Source: Halalkalicoccus jeotgali B3
Lineage (GTDB): Archaea > Halobacteriota > Halobacteria > Halobacteriales > Halalkalicoccaceae
Length of the DNA: 64,000 nucleotides
Assembly: GCF_000196895.1 (NCBI RefSeq)
Contig: NC_014297.1
Location: 1,116,001 to 1,180,000 of the forward strand
Direction: 5' to 3'
Numbering within the stretch: position 1 is the stretch's first letter; every line of letters starts with the position of its first letter. Made by a program: the position numbers and the translations under genes. Shown here one piece after another: positions 8,449-16,764 of this stretch. Under the pieces are notes generated by a model that was given only the letters and a program-made list of their open reading frames with translations, was not told where the DNA came from and made no database searches.

Positions 8449-9639
8449 ATGAGCTACCGGATCGGTCTCGTCGGCAAACCCTCGGTTGGCAAGTCGACCT
8501 TCTTCAACGCCGCGACGATGAACGACGTCCCCGAGGGAGCCTATCCCTTCACGACGATCGATCCCAGCGTCGGCGAGGCGTACGTCCGCGTCGAGTGTGC
8601 CGCCCCCGAGTTCGACCGCTCGTGCACACCGGAAACGGGTTTCTGTCGCGACGAGACCCGCTTCGTCCCCACCAAGCTCGTCGACGTCGCGGGGCTGATC
8701 CCCGGCGCTCACGAAGGCAACGGGCTCGGAAACCAGTTCCTGACCGACCTCAACGAGACCGACGTACTCGTCCACGTCGTCGACTTCTCGGGGACGACCG
8801 ACGCCGAGGGCGAACCCACGGAGGGCCACGACCCGCGCGAGGACATCGACTTCCTCGAGACCGAACTCGACATGTGGTACCTCGAGATCCTCGAAAAGGG
8901 GATCGATAAGTTCGAGGGGAGGTATGGAGGCGAGGAGGCCGACATCGAGGTCGAACTCGCAGAACAGATGAGCGCCTTTCGGATCAACAAGGACGAGGTC
9001 AAGCGCCTGATCCTCCGACTCGACCTCGGGTTCGAGCCCGCCGAGTGGGACGTCGAGGACCGCGAAGCGCTCGCCCGTGAGATCAGAAAGGAGACGAAAC
9101 CGATGGTGATCGCCGCGAACAAGATGGACACGCCCGCAGCCAGGACGAACTACGAGGCGATCACGACCGACCCCGAGTACGAGCACCTGACGATCGTTCC
9201 CGCGAGCGCGCACGCCGAGAAGGCGCTCAAGCGCGCCGACGAGCAGGGTGCGATCGAGTACCGGCCCGGCGACGGCGACTTCGAGATCGTGGGTGACCTC
9301 TCTTCCGACCAGGAAGCCGGACTCTCCCAGATCGGGGAGTTCGTCCGCGAGTTCGACGGGACGGGCGTCCAGCGCGCGCTCGAAGCCGCGCTGTTCGAGG
9401 AGCTCGACGCCATCGCCGTCTTCCCCGGCTCGGCGAACGGTGACCCCGAGGACGGGAAGTTCATGCGTGACTGTTTCGTCCTGCCCGAGAGCTCGACCAC
9501 CGAGGACTTCGCGTACTTCCTGCATTCGGATATCGGCGACGGGCTGCTCCACGGGATCGACTGTCGGTCCAACCGCCAGGTCGGCGCCGGCCACGAACTC
9601 TCGCACCGGGACGTCATCGAGATCGTTTCTACCAACTGA
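8449..9639 (+). CDS. ychF: Redox-regulated GTPase/ATPase YchF (Obg superfamily)
   Basis: A 396-residue YchF/OLA1-type P-loop NTPase. G1 is GKPSVGKST at 9-17, G3 is DVAGLIPGAHEG, G4 is NKMD, and the C-terminus (about 310-396) is a TGS domain (AVFPGSANGDPED...RDVIEIVS). YchF proteins bind ribosomes and influence stress translation. The start at 8449 (MSYRIGLVGK) is chosen because the P-loop begins at residue 9 as in the family; the frame stays open to 8320 but that stretch is promoter-like. An insert near residue 155-190 (GGEEADIEVELAEQM) is normal for archaeal members. Confidence 0.93.
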   Translation: MSYRIGLVGKPSVGKSTFFNAATMNDVPEGAYPFTTIDPSVGEAYVRVECAAPEFDRSCTPETGFCRDETRFVPTKLVDVAGLIPGAHEGNGLGNQFLTDLNETDVLVHVVDFSGTTDAEGEPTEGHDPREDIDFLETELDMWYLEILEKGIDKFEGRYGGEEADIEVELAEQMSAFRINKDEVKRLILRLDLGFEPAEWDVEDREALAREIRKETKPMVIAANKMDTPAARTNYEAITTDPEYEHLTIVPASAHAEKALKRADEQGAIEYRPGDGDFEIVGDLSSDQEAGLSQIGEFVREFDGTGVQRALEAALFEELDAIAVFPGSANGDPEDGKFMRDCFVLPESSTTEDFAYFLHSDIGDGLLHGIDCRSNRQVGAGHELSHRDVIEIVSTN

Positions 9640-9681
9640 ACGGACACAACGACTATGCGGGTCGCTGTCGTAACACGAGGC

Positions 9682-9834
9682 ATGGCCAGCGTACAGGCCG
9701 ACTCGCGCTGTCTGAACTGCGGCTTCACCGCTGCGTCGGGGAGCGACGAGTGGGCGCACGTGGCGGTTCCGAAGCTCGGGACGCTCACGCAGTGTCCCGA
9801 GTGCAACAGCACGAACGTCACCAGCGGGCGCTAG
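9682..9834 (+). CDS. 50-residue zinc-finger mini-protein
   Basis: The ORF encodes 50 residues with two paired-cysteine knuckles, CLNCG at 10-14 and CPECN at 38-42, enough to fold one zinc ribbon. It fits the class of haloarchaeal CPxCG-type mini zinc-finger proteins. An in-frame ATG at 9655 would add nine residues; I prefer 9682 because the cysteine spacing then matches a compact ribbon. It lies 42 nt after ychF and its TAG stop is interleaved with the stop of the convergent gene (CTAG, 9831-9834). Function unknown, likely nucleic-acid or protein binding. Confidence 0.7.
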   Translation: MASVQADSRCLNCGFTAASGSDEWAHVAVPKLGTLTQCPECNSTNVTSGR

Positions 9835-11399
9835 CGGGCCCGTTCGAGGACCGTTCCGTCCTCGCCGACCGCTACCGAGAGCGCGCCGGCGGCGACCGCG
9901 AACAGGTCCGACGCCGTCGGCGAGTCGACCGACTCCCAGTCGCCATCCCGATTTTCGTGGATCGTTCCCTCGGGGCCGACCGCGATCCACTCCTCGTCGT
10001 CCGTAGCCAGCCCGGTCACTGCATCCTCCGAGACCCGAACCGGCGTCCAGACGCTCCCGTCGAACCGCTGGACGACTCCGGAGTCGTTCGCGACTACAAC
10101 CGTCTCGTCGGTCGCGGCGAGCGCGTCGAACCCGCTCGCGTCCTCGATTCCGATGTGTTCGAACTCCTCGCCCTGAAGCCGGTAGACGCCCGCGTTGGTG
10201 TCACAGCAGTAGCCGAGCGATCCGTCGAGGAACGCGATCGCGCTCATCGAGGAGCCGCTGCCCGGTTTGACTGGTTCGGCCCACTCGACTTCGCTGCCGT
10301 CGTACTCGCCCAATAAGACCTGCCCGGAGCCGTTGACCAGCGCGACGCGCTCCTCGTCGGCCGCGCCCACGACCGCGAGACCGGACCAGTTGTCTGTGAT
10401 CCCCTCCGGGGCCGAGTGGTCCGTGTGGCGAGCAGTAGCAGGGTCGTAGCGCCCGAGGGCACCGCCGTCACCGGCGACCCAGATCGCCCCGCCGTCGGTG
10501 GTGGCGTCGACCCCGCGGAGCGTCTCCGAGGCGGCCCCCGGGCCGTTTTCGAGGGCGGCTTCCCACTCGCTGCCGGGTGGGCGCGCGAGCAAAACGCCGC
10601 CCTCCCCGACCGCGAAGGCCCGCTCGTCCGCCACGACGGCGTCGAACAGCGCCCCGTCGGTCGGCGCGTCGGCCTCGACCCATTCGTCCGGCTCGCTCTC
10701 GTCCGCGCCGGTCTCGTCGGCCTCCGTGATCCCGTCGGTCGATGCGGGCCCGTCGTCGTCCCGCTCGTGTGATTCGTCACCGATCGCGTCGGGTCCCGTC
10801 GGCTCCGACTCGGCTTCGGATCCGCCCCCAGTCCCGCCTGTAGGTTCGGCTCCGCCCCGTCCGGTTGCCGCCGGGTCGTCCACGGGGTCGGATTCGTCGT
10901 CGAGGGTCCCGTCGTCCTCGCCGACCGACTCGGTGGCGCTCCCGGGTCCAGTTTCGAGGGCTCCGTCGGGCGGGGAGCCGGATCCCGCTCCGGCGGGGGC
11001 CGACCTCGCCGCGGTCGTGGTCCCTGGGGTTCCTTCGGCCGTCGGTCCCGTGTCCCGGTCCGGCCGCTCCTCGTCGACGTCGCTCGCCGTCGCCTCGGCG
11101 TCGGTACTGGCGTTCGTGACGGCGGGCCCGTTTGCGGCCGACCGGTTCGAACCGGTCGCTTCGCCCGTCTCGCCGTCTCCGCCGACCGGTTCCGGGGCAT
11201 CTCCGTCGCGGGTCAGATAGAGGTAGATCGGCGGGAGGACGTAGACCGCGATCGCCAGCACGACGAACCCACGGTGGACGAACGTCAACAGCCCGAAGGC
11301 GGTCAGGGCGGTCGCGGTGATGGTGTGAATGCCGGTGTGGGCGTACTCGCGGTAGAACGTGAGAAACCCCTCATCGCCACCCTCGGCGGCCGTACTCAT
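9831..11399 (-). CDS. Membrane-anchored beta-propeller-like protein with long acidic linker
   Basis: A 522-residue protein of unknown function. Residues about 15-62 form two membrane helices (TITATALTAFGLLTFVHRGFVVLAIAVYVL, given here as residues 27-56). Residues about 70-230 are a low-complexity linker rich in Thr, Ser, Gly, Asp, Glu and Pro. Residues about 235-522 contain repeated blade-like units (VGEGGVLLAR, VAGDGGALGRYD, VANDSGVVQRFD, VGPEGTIHENRDGDW, VGEDGTVLERAR) resembling PQQ/Ycf48-type propellers. The start MSTAAEGG at 11399 is chosen because it directly precedes the helices; the frame runs on antisense to the CBS gene. Which side of the membrane the propeller faces is not clear. 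Confidence 0.7.
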   Translation of the reverse strand: MSTAAEGGDEGFLTFYREYAHTGIHTITATALTAFGLLTFVHRGFVVLAIAVYVLPPIYLYLTRDGDAPEPVGGDGETGEATGSNRSAANGPAVTNASTDAEATASDVDEERPDRDTGPTAEGTPGTTTAARSAPAGAGSGSPPDGALETGPGSATESVGEDDGTLDDESDPVDDPAATGRGGAEPTGGTGGGSEAESEPTGPDAIGDESHERDDDGPASTDGITEADETGADESEPDEWVEADAPTDGALFDAVVADERAFAVGEGGVLLARPPGSEWEAALENGPGAASETLRGVDATTDGGAIWVAGDGGALGRYDPATARHTDHSAPEGITDNWSGLAVVGAADEERVALVNGSGQVLLGEYDGSEVEWAEPVKPGSGSSMSAIAFLDGSLGYCCDTNAGVYRLQGEEFEHIGIEDASGFDALAATDETVVVANDSGVVQRFDGSVWTPVRVSEDAVTGLATDDEEWIAVGPEGTIHENRDGDWESVDSPTASDLFAVAAGALSVAVGEDGTVLERAR

Positions 11400-11487
11400 T
11401 GACGGCCCTACTCGCGCGACGCCGATGAGGCTTTCCGTTGCACCGTCGGACCACAAGACATAGCCCTCCACCGAGTGACCATCACAC

Positions 11488-11982
11488 ATGGACCTCTCCG
11501 CCCGCGAGATCATGACGACCGACGTCGAGACCGCCAGCCCCGACGACGAGGTCGGCACCGTGCTCGAACGCCTCGCGAAGGCCGATTTCAACGGCTTTCC
11601 GATCGTCGAGGACGGTCGGGTGGTGGGGATCGTCACGCAGGGTGATTTCGTGCGGCTCTTTCGCAAGAAGGATCGGCTAGTCTGGATCCCCATCGGCGTC
11701 CCGCCCTTCAGCGAGACGCTGCCATATGCCGTGGACTTCTCGCTCGACGAACTCGATCTGGGTATCGACTTCGTGAAGAACGCCCGCAAGGACGTGCGCG
11801 AGATCATGACGACGGACGTCGTCACCGTCGAGGCCGACTCGGGCGTCGGGGAGGTCCTCTCGATTCTCGCGGGCGAGGACCGGGACATCAACCGCGTGCC
11901 GGTCCTCGAAGACGGGGGACTCGTCGGGATCATCACCCGAGAGGACCTCCTGCGGGCCCTGCGAGTGGAACTGGATCGTTGA
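11488..11982 (+). CDS. Tandem CBS-domain protein
   Basis: A 164-residue protein made only of two CBS domains: residues 8-60 (IMTTDVETASPDDEV...GIVTQGDFVRLF) and 104-160 (IMTTDVVTVEADSGV...GIITREDLLRAL). Such Bateman modules bind adenine nucleotides and act as energy or ionic-strength sensors for a partner protein. No catalytic domain is attached. It is divergent from the propeller protein (gap 88 nt) and precedes an unknown membrane protein. Confidence 0.9.
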   Translation: MDLSAREIMTTDVETASPDDEVGTVLERLAKADFNGFPIVEDGRVVGIVTQGDFVRLFRKKDRLVWIPIGVPPFSETLPYAVDFSLDELDLGIDFVKNARKDVREIMTTDVVTVEADSGVGEVLSILAGEDRDINRVPVLEDGGLVGIITREDLLRALRVELDR

Positions 11983-12035
11983 GCGCAAGCTTCTCTACGC
12001 TGGATGACTAATCGTACCCTGACTGGGGGAGGACG

Positions 12036-12689
12036 ATGATCCAACTGGGAGGACTAACGATCACGTGGGGGATGGCAGTGCTCGCACTCGCGCTCGTCGC
12101 AGGAGCCGTGTGGCTGGTCCGGCGGTGGCCGTATGCGGTGCTCGTCGTCGTCGGCCTGGTCGGGGCGGTTCACGCGCTGGCCTACGGGACGGCGTATCTC
12201 GACGCGGCCCGGGTCACGAGCGCGCGCGAAACGGCGATCGAACTGGCCCGCGAGGGCTTTCTCGTGGCCGCCGCCGGCCTCGACGCGGCCTTCGGTACCG
12301 TCCGGGAACTGATCGCCGCCGGCCTCGCGGTTCTCGACGGGACGCCGATGCCGGCGGCCTCGACGTCGGTACTGGAGTTCGTGGCCTTCCTGCTCGGGGC
12401 CGTCGTCGTGAGCGGTCTCGTCGCCGGCGCGGTGCTCTGGATCGTCCACTGGGCCGACGGCACGCCGCTCGGGGCGTGGCTCGCGGGGCTGGGCGTGGTC
12501 TTCGGTGCGACGGGGATCCTCTGGACGTGGCTCCCCATGGGACTCGCCGAGATGAACGCGATCTACGCCGTCGCGATCGTCGCCGCGATCCTCGCGGGCG
12601 TGGTCGGCGCGGGCTATGCGATCTCCGCGCTCACGGCGACCGACTCGCCGACGATCGGCCCGCGAAAACGGATCCGTGCGGACCGATAG
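12036..12689 (+). CDS. Unknown membrane protein, about five helices
   Basis: A 217-residue hydrophobic protein with membrane segments near residues 8-28, 32-52, 108-135, 145-168 and 174-198, ending in a basic tail (GPRKRIRADR). No recognisable family motif. It is 53 nt after the CBS gene and 45 nt before the duplicated unknown protein, all on the same strand, so it may be in a transcript with them. Confidence 0.65.
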   Translation: MIQLGGLTITWGMAVLALALVAGAVWLVRRWPYAVLVVVGLVGAVHALAYGTAYLDAARVTSARETAIELAREGFLVAAAGLDAAFGTVRELIAAGLAVLDGTPMPAASTSVLEFVAFLLGAVVVSGLVAGAVLWIVHWADGTPLGAWLAGLGVVFGATGILWTWLPMGLAEMNAIYAVAIVAAILAGVVGAGYAISALTATDSPTIGPRKRIRADR

Positions 12690-12734
12690 GCGCCCGACCG
12701 ATAGCCTATCCCGCGTCGAACCCCTCGAGAGGGT

Positions 12735-13463
12735 ATGCCCGAGTGGCCCGATCTGCAGGGTGATAGCGAGGCGGTGCGGACCCGACGCGACGAACTGGTC
12801 GGGGAGGTGCGCGATCACGCCGGACGAGTCGCCTACCAGCTCGCCCGGCTACAGGGTGGCGAGTACGGCCAGCGGACCTTCTCGACGAAACGGGGCGAGT
12901 GGACCGTCAAATACGAGGCTGGCGACCTCCAGTATCTTCGCTACGATCCGGCCGCCGGCTCCGAAACCTACGTCGTCTCGACGAAACAGCCCCCCGAGCC
13001 CGCGGCGCTCGCGGACGCCCTTTCCGATTACGGGGCGTTCGTCGAGGCCTACAACGAGTACGTTCGCTCGCTGGACGGCGTCCTCGATGGGATCGAGACG
13101 GAGTTTCCGGCCGTCCAGACGACCGACGAGGTCGTCGCCCAGCGCGATCGCGTCCTCGGACGGATCCGCGAGGCCTGTGATCTGATCGCGGGGGAACTCC
13201 ACCGCTACGAGGGCGGTGAGTACGGCACGTTCACCGCCCGCGTCTCGGGGACGCGCTGGGAACTGAAGTGGGACCGCGACGGCGCCTCGTACCTCCGGGT
13301 CGGTGGTTCGGGGGGCGTCTATCTCCTCTCGCAGTACGAACCGCCCTCGGCGACGGACATCCGCGAGCACGCGCCGGCGTTTCCGGGATTCGTCGCGGCG
13401 TACAACGATCACGTCGAGGACGTCGAAAGCGACCTGCGAGAAGTGTCGATCGGGACGGAGTAG
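12735..13463 (+). CDS. Unknown protein made of two tandem repeats
   Basis: A 242-residue soluble acidic protein I do not recognise. It is an internal duplication: residues 19-119 and 138-236 align, sharing a helical start (ELVGEVRDHAGRV / RVLGRIREACDLI), GGEYG (41-45 and 160-164), an alternating W-x-x-K-[YW] strand, a Y[VL]xS...PP turn and an F-V-x-A-Y-N-x-x-V helix (102-110 and 219-227). The pattern helix-strands-helix suggests a small alpha/beta module repeated once. Start ATG 12735 follows directly after the membrane-protein gene. Confidence 0.7.
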   Translation: MPEWPDLQGDSEAVRTRRDELVGEVRDHAGRVAYQLARLQGGEYGQRTFSTKRGEWTVKYEAGDLQYLRYDPAAGSETYVVSTKQPPEPAALADALSDYGAFVEAYNEYVRSLDGVLDGIETEFPAVQTTDEVVAQRDRVLGRIREACDLIAGELHRYEGGEYGTFTARVSGTRWELKWDRDGASYLRVGGSGGVYLLSQYEPPSATDIREHAPAFPGFVAAYNDHVEDVESDLREVSIGTE

Positions 13464-13760
13464 CCTAGTGTGTGATTAAGGGTTATTACTAGTTAGAATC
13501 GATATATGGGGAACTGTTATTATAGGCCATCACTTCCGTTCGCACATGGCATGACAGAAAAGCACACACCGACGTGATCCGATACGGAGTATCGCCTGCG
13601 AACGCCAACCGCCATGTGTAATCCTCGGAGCCCGCCACCGCCGTAGAGGCCCGGCAGTGGCTGTCGTTCTCCATTACGCCACATCCGCCACGACGAGTTC
13701 TCGCTTGATCCCGATGGCCCGCTTCGAAGAGACGCAGGATACCGCCCCGTTCGGACGACG
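13464..13760 (+). other. Intergenic region with a hairpin, no clear gene
   Basis: About 297 bases between two convergent genes. The first 60 bases are AT-rich (TATA-like stretches around 13500). An 8-of-9 stem pairs 13634-13642 with 13653-13661 around a 10-nt loop. A 61-codon minus-strand ORF (13489-13674) has no recognisable features and I do not count it. The region may carry the 3' ends of both neighbours or a small RNA. Confidence 0.3.
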
Positions 13761-14672
13761 TTACTCGGCCCGGTCGTCGGACCCGACCCCGAAAGCGGGC
13801 CGATCCCCGATTCCCGGTTTCGGTGGCGATGCCCGCTTGTGGGCCGATGATCGACAGCGCCGGCCGTACTCTTCGACCATCCCGCGTTCGACGCCGAGTT
13901 CGTCCGCGACCGTTTCCGCGCGCTTTCCCTCGTCGATGAGTCCCGTCAGGATCGCATCGAGCAGGTCGTATGGTGCGCCGAGGTCGTCGGCGTCGGTCTG
14001 CCCGGCCCAGAACCCGGCGGTGGGGTCCTTTTCGACGATCCGCCTGGGGACCCCCACCCGGGTCGCGAGCGCCCGGACTTCTGTTTTGTAGAGATCACCC
14101 AGCGGATGCAGATCCGCCCCGCCGTCGCCGTACTTCGTGAAGTAGCCGAGCAGCAACTCCGAGCGGTTCGCGGTCCCGAGTACGAGCGACGAGCGAACGT
14201 TGGCCGCGTAGTACGCACAGGTCATCCGGAGCCGTGCGACGACGTTCCCGAGTGCGTCCCGCTCGTCCGTCGGTCCGATCGTCGGGGCGACCTGCGTCTC
14301 GAAACGGTCGAGCAGCCCCCGTAGTTGGACCTCCCGATGTTCGATCCCCAGCCCCTCGGCGATCGTCCGGGCGTCCGTCGCGTCGAGGTACTCCGTCTTG
14401 TGACAGGGCAAGCGCAGCGCCAACACCCGATCGGCTCCGAGGGCCTCGGCGGCGATCGCCGCCGTCACCGTCGAGTCGATGCCGCCACTCATCGGGACGA
14501 CGACCCCCTCCGCATCCGCCCGCTCGACGCGCTGGCTGATGAACGAGACGACCTCCTCTCGAACCCGTTCGAGGTCCATCGACGCCGTCAGGAACGGTCC
14601 TTCGTGAGGGTGTTCGAAAAACCGACCGTACGTAGTTTTATTCTCGATATACTCTGCGGTACAATCTTCCAT
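13761..14672 (-). CDS. nadE: NAD+ synthetase
   Basis: A 303-residue ammonia-type NAD synthetase that converts nicotinic acid adenine dinucleotide to NAD+ using ATP and NH3. The PP-loop SGGIDST, the family block VLGTANRSELLLGYFTKYGDGGADLHPLGDLYK (about residue 165-197) and EKDPTAGFWAGQTDADDLG are all intact. No nitrilase/glutaminase domain is attached. I chose ATG 14672 because a TATA box (14697-14707) is centred 30 nt upstream; a downstream ATG at 14579 would give a 272-residue protein closer to other family members, and is the main alternative. Confidence 0.9.
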   Translation of the reverse strand: MEDCTAEYIENKTTYGRFFEHPHEGPFLTASMDLERVREEVVSFISQRVERADAEGVVVPMSGGIDSTVTAAIAAEALGADRVLALRLPCHKTEYLDATDARTIAEGLGIEHREVQLRGLLDRFETQVAPTIGPTDERDALGNVVARLRMTCAYYAANVRSSLVLGTANRSELLLGYFTKYGDGGADLHPLGDLYKTEVRALATRVGVPRRIVEKDPTAGFWAGQTDADDLGAPYDLLDAILTGLIDEGKRAETVADELGVERGMVEEYGRRCRSSAHKRASPPKPGIGDRPAFGVGSDDRAE

Positions 14673-14696
14673 GTCGGTAGACACTCGACTATCTAT

Positions 14697-14707
14697 CATA
14701 TATAAGC
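14697..14707 (-). promoter_or_regulatory. TATA box for nadE
   Basis: The minus strand reads GCTTATATATG, one of the strongest TATA elements in the window, centred about 30 nt before the ATG at 14672. A purine-poor, T-rich BRE-like stretch lies just upstream. Confidence 0.6.
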
Positions 14708-14793
14708 ACTATCCTTAAACAAAGTAAGGTGTTCTGGCGAGCCCGGCGTCCCACCCGGGATCTACACGCTCCGTAAGAACGGGCCGGAACCGG

Positions 14794-14982
14794 TTAGTCG
14801 CGATCGGCGCTGAAGGCGGGCGAGACGCCGAGGTTCTCGTCGTCGATCAGACAGCCGAGCCGGCGACGGCAGCCGGTGTCGAAGGTCGCCGGCGCGCCGG
14901 CAGTCGGCTCCCTGTTTCGTTCGATGGGAGTAGTTCGTGGCGATTCGGTCGCGGGTCGGTGGGGTTGTGGGGTGCTACTCAT
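14794..14982 (-). CDS. Doubtful small ORF in the nadE-hpt gap
   Basis: A 62-codon reading frame (within a longer 96-codon frame reaching 15084) in the 490-base gap between nadE and hpt. The C-terminal half (GCRRRLGCLIDDENLG) looks less random than the Pro/Thr-rich N-terminus, but I recognise no family and see no promoter or SD. The rest of the gap (14708-14793 and 14983-15164) shows nothing I can interpret. Confidence 0.25.
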   Translation of the reverse strand: MSSTPQPHRPATESPRTTPIERNREPTAGAPATFDTGCRRRLGCLIDDENLGVSPAFSADRD

Positions 14983-15164
14983 CGGGTGTCGGGTTCCATG
15001 ATCGGAAAGCGATGCTGGCGGGGTGGCGGTCAGTCCTGGACACGTACTACCGACATCTGTAGTTCGTCCCAGCAGCCGATACATAATGAATGTTCGGGTA
15101 GATTGGGGGGCTGCCGGATCGGACGGTACGGTATCGGGCAGGGTCGAACCGGCGATTCGACCGC

Positions 15165-15710
15165 TCAGTGGACGAGTACCTCGCCGTCTTCGACGGTGAT
15201 GTCGAGCAGGCTCGTCACCTCGAACTCGGTGTCGTCGAGTGCGGAGGGACCGACCTTCCGCAGCACGACGACGACGTCGGCGATCTCGGCGCCGATATCC
15301 GAAAGCGAGGCACAGATCGCCGCGAGGGTGCCACCGGTGCTGAGCAGATCGTCGACGACGAGCACGCGGTCGCCGGCCTCGACGTCGTTGATGTACATCT
15401 CCGATTCGGAGTAGCCCGTCTGTTGGTGGAGCGAGACCTCGCCGTCGAGCCCGTAGGCGCGCTTTCTGATCACCACGAGCGGGATGTCCGTCTGCAAGGA
15501 GAGGGCGGTCGATAAGTGGATCCCCATCGCCTCGGGCGTGACGATCTTATCGACGTCCAACTCCGCCGTCTGCATGAGTTCGACGACGACCTCGCGCAAC
15601 AGCGCGGGATCGAGCATCGGGACGCCGTTGCTGATCGGGTGGACGAGGTACTCGTAGCCGTCCTTGTCGATGATCGGCGCGTCGTCGAGCGAGGCGATGA
15701 GCGTCTCCAT
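15165..15710 (-). CDS. hpt: Hypoxanthine/guanine phosphoribosyltransferase (archaeal Hpt)
   Basis: A 181-residue type I phosphoribosyltransferase for purine salvage, condensing hypoxanthine or guanine with PRPP. The PRPP loop [13 protein letters not shown] is intact, and the N-terminal block [15 protein letters not shown] plus [15 protein letters not shown] are typical of the archaeal Hpt/APRT-like family. Adenine specificity cannot be excluded by sequence alone. Start ATG 15710; a TATA-like CTTTTAGCC lies about 30 nt upstream. Confidence 0.87.
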   Translation of the reverse strand: METLIASLDDAPIIDKDGYEYLVHPISNGVPMLDPALLREVVVELMQTAELDVDKIVTPEAMGIHLSTALSLQTDIPLVVIRKRAYGLDGEVSLHQQTGYSESEMYINDVEAGDRVLVVDDLLSTGGTLAAICASLSDIGAEIADVVVVLRKVGPSALDDTEFEVTSLLDITVEDGEVLVH

Positions 15711-15914
15711 GGCACGGCTTCGGGCATTCGGGCTAAAAGCGGATCGTTCTGCCGGGTGGCCTCGGCACTCATAGGGCTCCTCATCGCACGCTGCCTAGAC
15801 GTGCTCGGTGCGGGTGTTCGTCATCGGCCGGTGATGACTACCGGCGGCGTGCCAAAGAGGGTTGCTTTCGGCCCGCTCGTCCCGATGATATGTTGATGGT
15901 CGAACAAGCGATAC

Positions 15915-15924
15915 TCGTATATCG
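15915..15924 (+). promoter_or_regulatory. TATA box for the Bat-like regulator
   Basis: TCGTATATCG is centred 26 nt before ATG 15946 and decides the start codon (MSTVIEF) against the in-frame ATG at 15931. Confidence 0.55.
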
Positions 15925-15945
15925 ATCCGAGTGCCAGAGTCAGTG

Positions 15946-16596
15946 ATGAGTACCGTCATCGAGTTCACGGTTCCTGCGGACTCCTGTTCGCTGGGCCGGG
16001 CACTAGGCGGTGAGTCCGAAGCGCTGATCGAAATCGACCGCATCGTCCCGACGGACGACACCATCCTCCCCTTCTTCTGGGTCTGGGGTCGGGATCCAGA
16101 GGCGTTCGTGGCGTCCGCGAACGACGAACCCGCGATCGACCGGATCACGCTGGTCGACCGCGTCGAGGACGGCGCGCTGTTCTCCGTCCGATGGAACCGC
16201 GAGGAGGCCGGGACGCTGTTTGCGATCAGTCGCTCGGAGGGAGCGTTGCTGGACGCCCGAGCGACCCCCGAGGAGTGGCACTTCGAGGTCCGATTCGCCG
16301 AGCGGACCGACGTCACCGACTTCCGATCGTTCTGTGAGGATCGGAACGTTCCCCTGACGATCGAACGGGTGATCCCGACACACACTCCCGACGAGGACCG
16401 CTACGGACTCACAGCCGAGCAACAGGAGGCACTGACGGTCGCCTACCGACAGGGCTACTTCGAGGAGCCCCGCAGCGTCACGCTACAGGAGGTCGCCGCG
16501 GAGCTTGGCATCTCTCCGCGGGCGGTCGCGGGCCGACTGAGACGCGGGCAGGCGGCCCTGCTCGAACATATCGGTCTGTCGTCGTACCCGGCGTGA
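15946..16596 (+). CDS. Bat/HTH-10-type transcription regulator
   Basis: A 216-residue haloarchaeal regulator. The N-terminal about 150 residues are the Bat-associated GAF/HTH-linked domain; the C-terminus (about 155-210) is the HTH-10 helix-turn-helix: LTAEQQEALTVAYRQGYFEEPR, with recognition part VAAELGISPRAVAGRLRRG (listed here as two separate stretches, residues about 156-177 and 184-202). Such proteins control bacterioopsin or stress genes; the target here is unknown. Its stop codon is followed within 2 nt by a strong TATA box with no gene behind it. Confidence 0.85.
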   Translation: MSTVIEFTVPADSCSLGRALGGESEALIEIDRIVPTDDTILPFFWVWGRDPEAFVASANDEPAIDRITLVDRVEDGALFSVRWNREEAGTLFAISRSEGALLDARATPEEWHFEVRFAERTDVTDFRSFCEDRNVPLTIERVIPTHTPDEDRYGLTAEQQEALTVAYRQGYFEEPRSVTLQEVAAELGISPRAVAGRLRRGQAALLEHIGLSSYPA

Positions 16597-16597
16597 G

Positions 16598-16606
16598 TAT
16601 ATAAAT
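16598..16606 (+). promoter_or_regulatory. Orphan strong TATA box
   Basis: TATATAAAT is a near-ideal archaeal TATA element starting 2 nt after the Bat-like regulator stop. Transcription on the plus strand would start near 16628, where no ORF begins. A 5-bp inverted repeat GTTCA/TGAAC (16609-16622) sits between TATA and the expected start, a position suitable for an operator. On the minus strand the same box could fire antisense into the regulator. Confidence 0.5.
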
Positions 16607-16627
16607 CAGTTCAGCTGTGAACGGATA

Positions 16628-16760
16628 GAGCAATACTGTCGGCGGGACTATCGTAGTCTGCGGCCCGACGAGTTCCGTACCGACGGAAGATACGGCGCTC
16701 ACCCGCTGTCGGCTGTGTCACGCATCGGGCCATGGAACCGCTGTCAGAGGCACCCACCCG
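16628..16760 (+). ncRNA. Candidate small RNA
   Basis: Downstream of the orphan promoter the plus strand can form consecutive hairpins: GTCGG/CCGAC (16638-16642 with 16665-16669) enclosing GACTA-TCG-TAGTC (16646-16658), then TTCCGT-ACCG-ACGGAA (16673-16688), a perfect 6-bp stem with a tetraloop. No ATG or GTG near the expected start opens a useful frame. The right boundary is a guess set by the convergent end of dys at 16765. It matches no RNA family I know. Confidence 0.35.
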
Positions 16761-16764
16761 GAGT

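Noticed and set aside
8437-9990. 517-codon minus-strand ORF
   Set aside because: Fully antisense to ychF, whose P-loop and TGS domains are unmistakable; no motif in the ORF.
13489-13674. 61-codon minus-strand ORF in the intergenic gap
   Set aside because: No start signal at a useful distance, mixed composition, no known family. Treated as intergenic.
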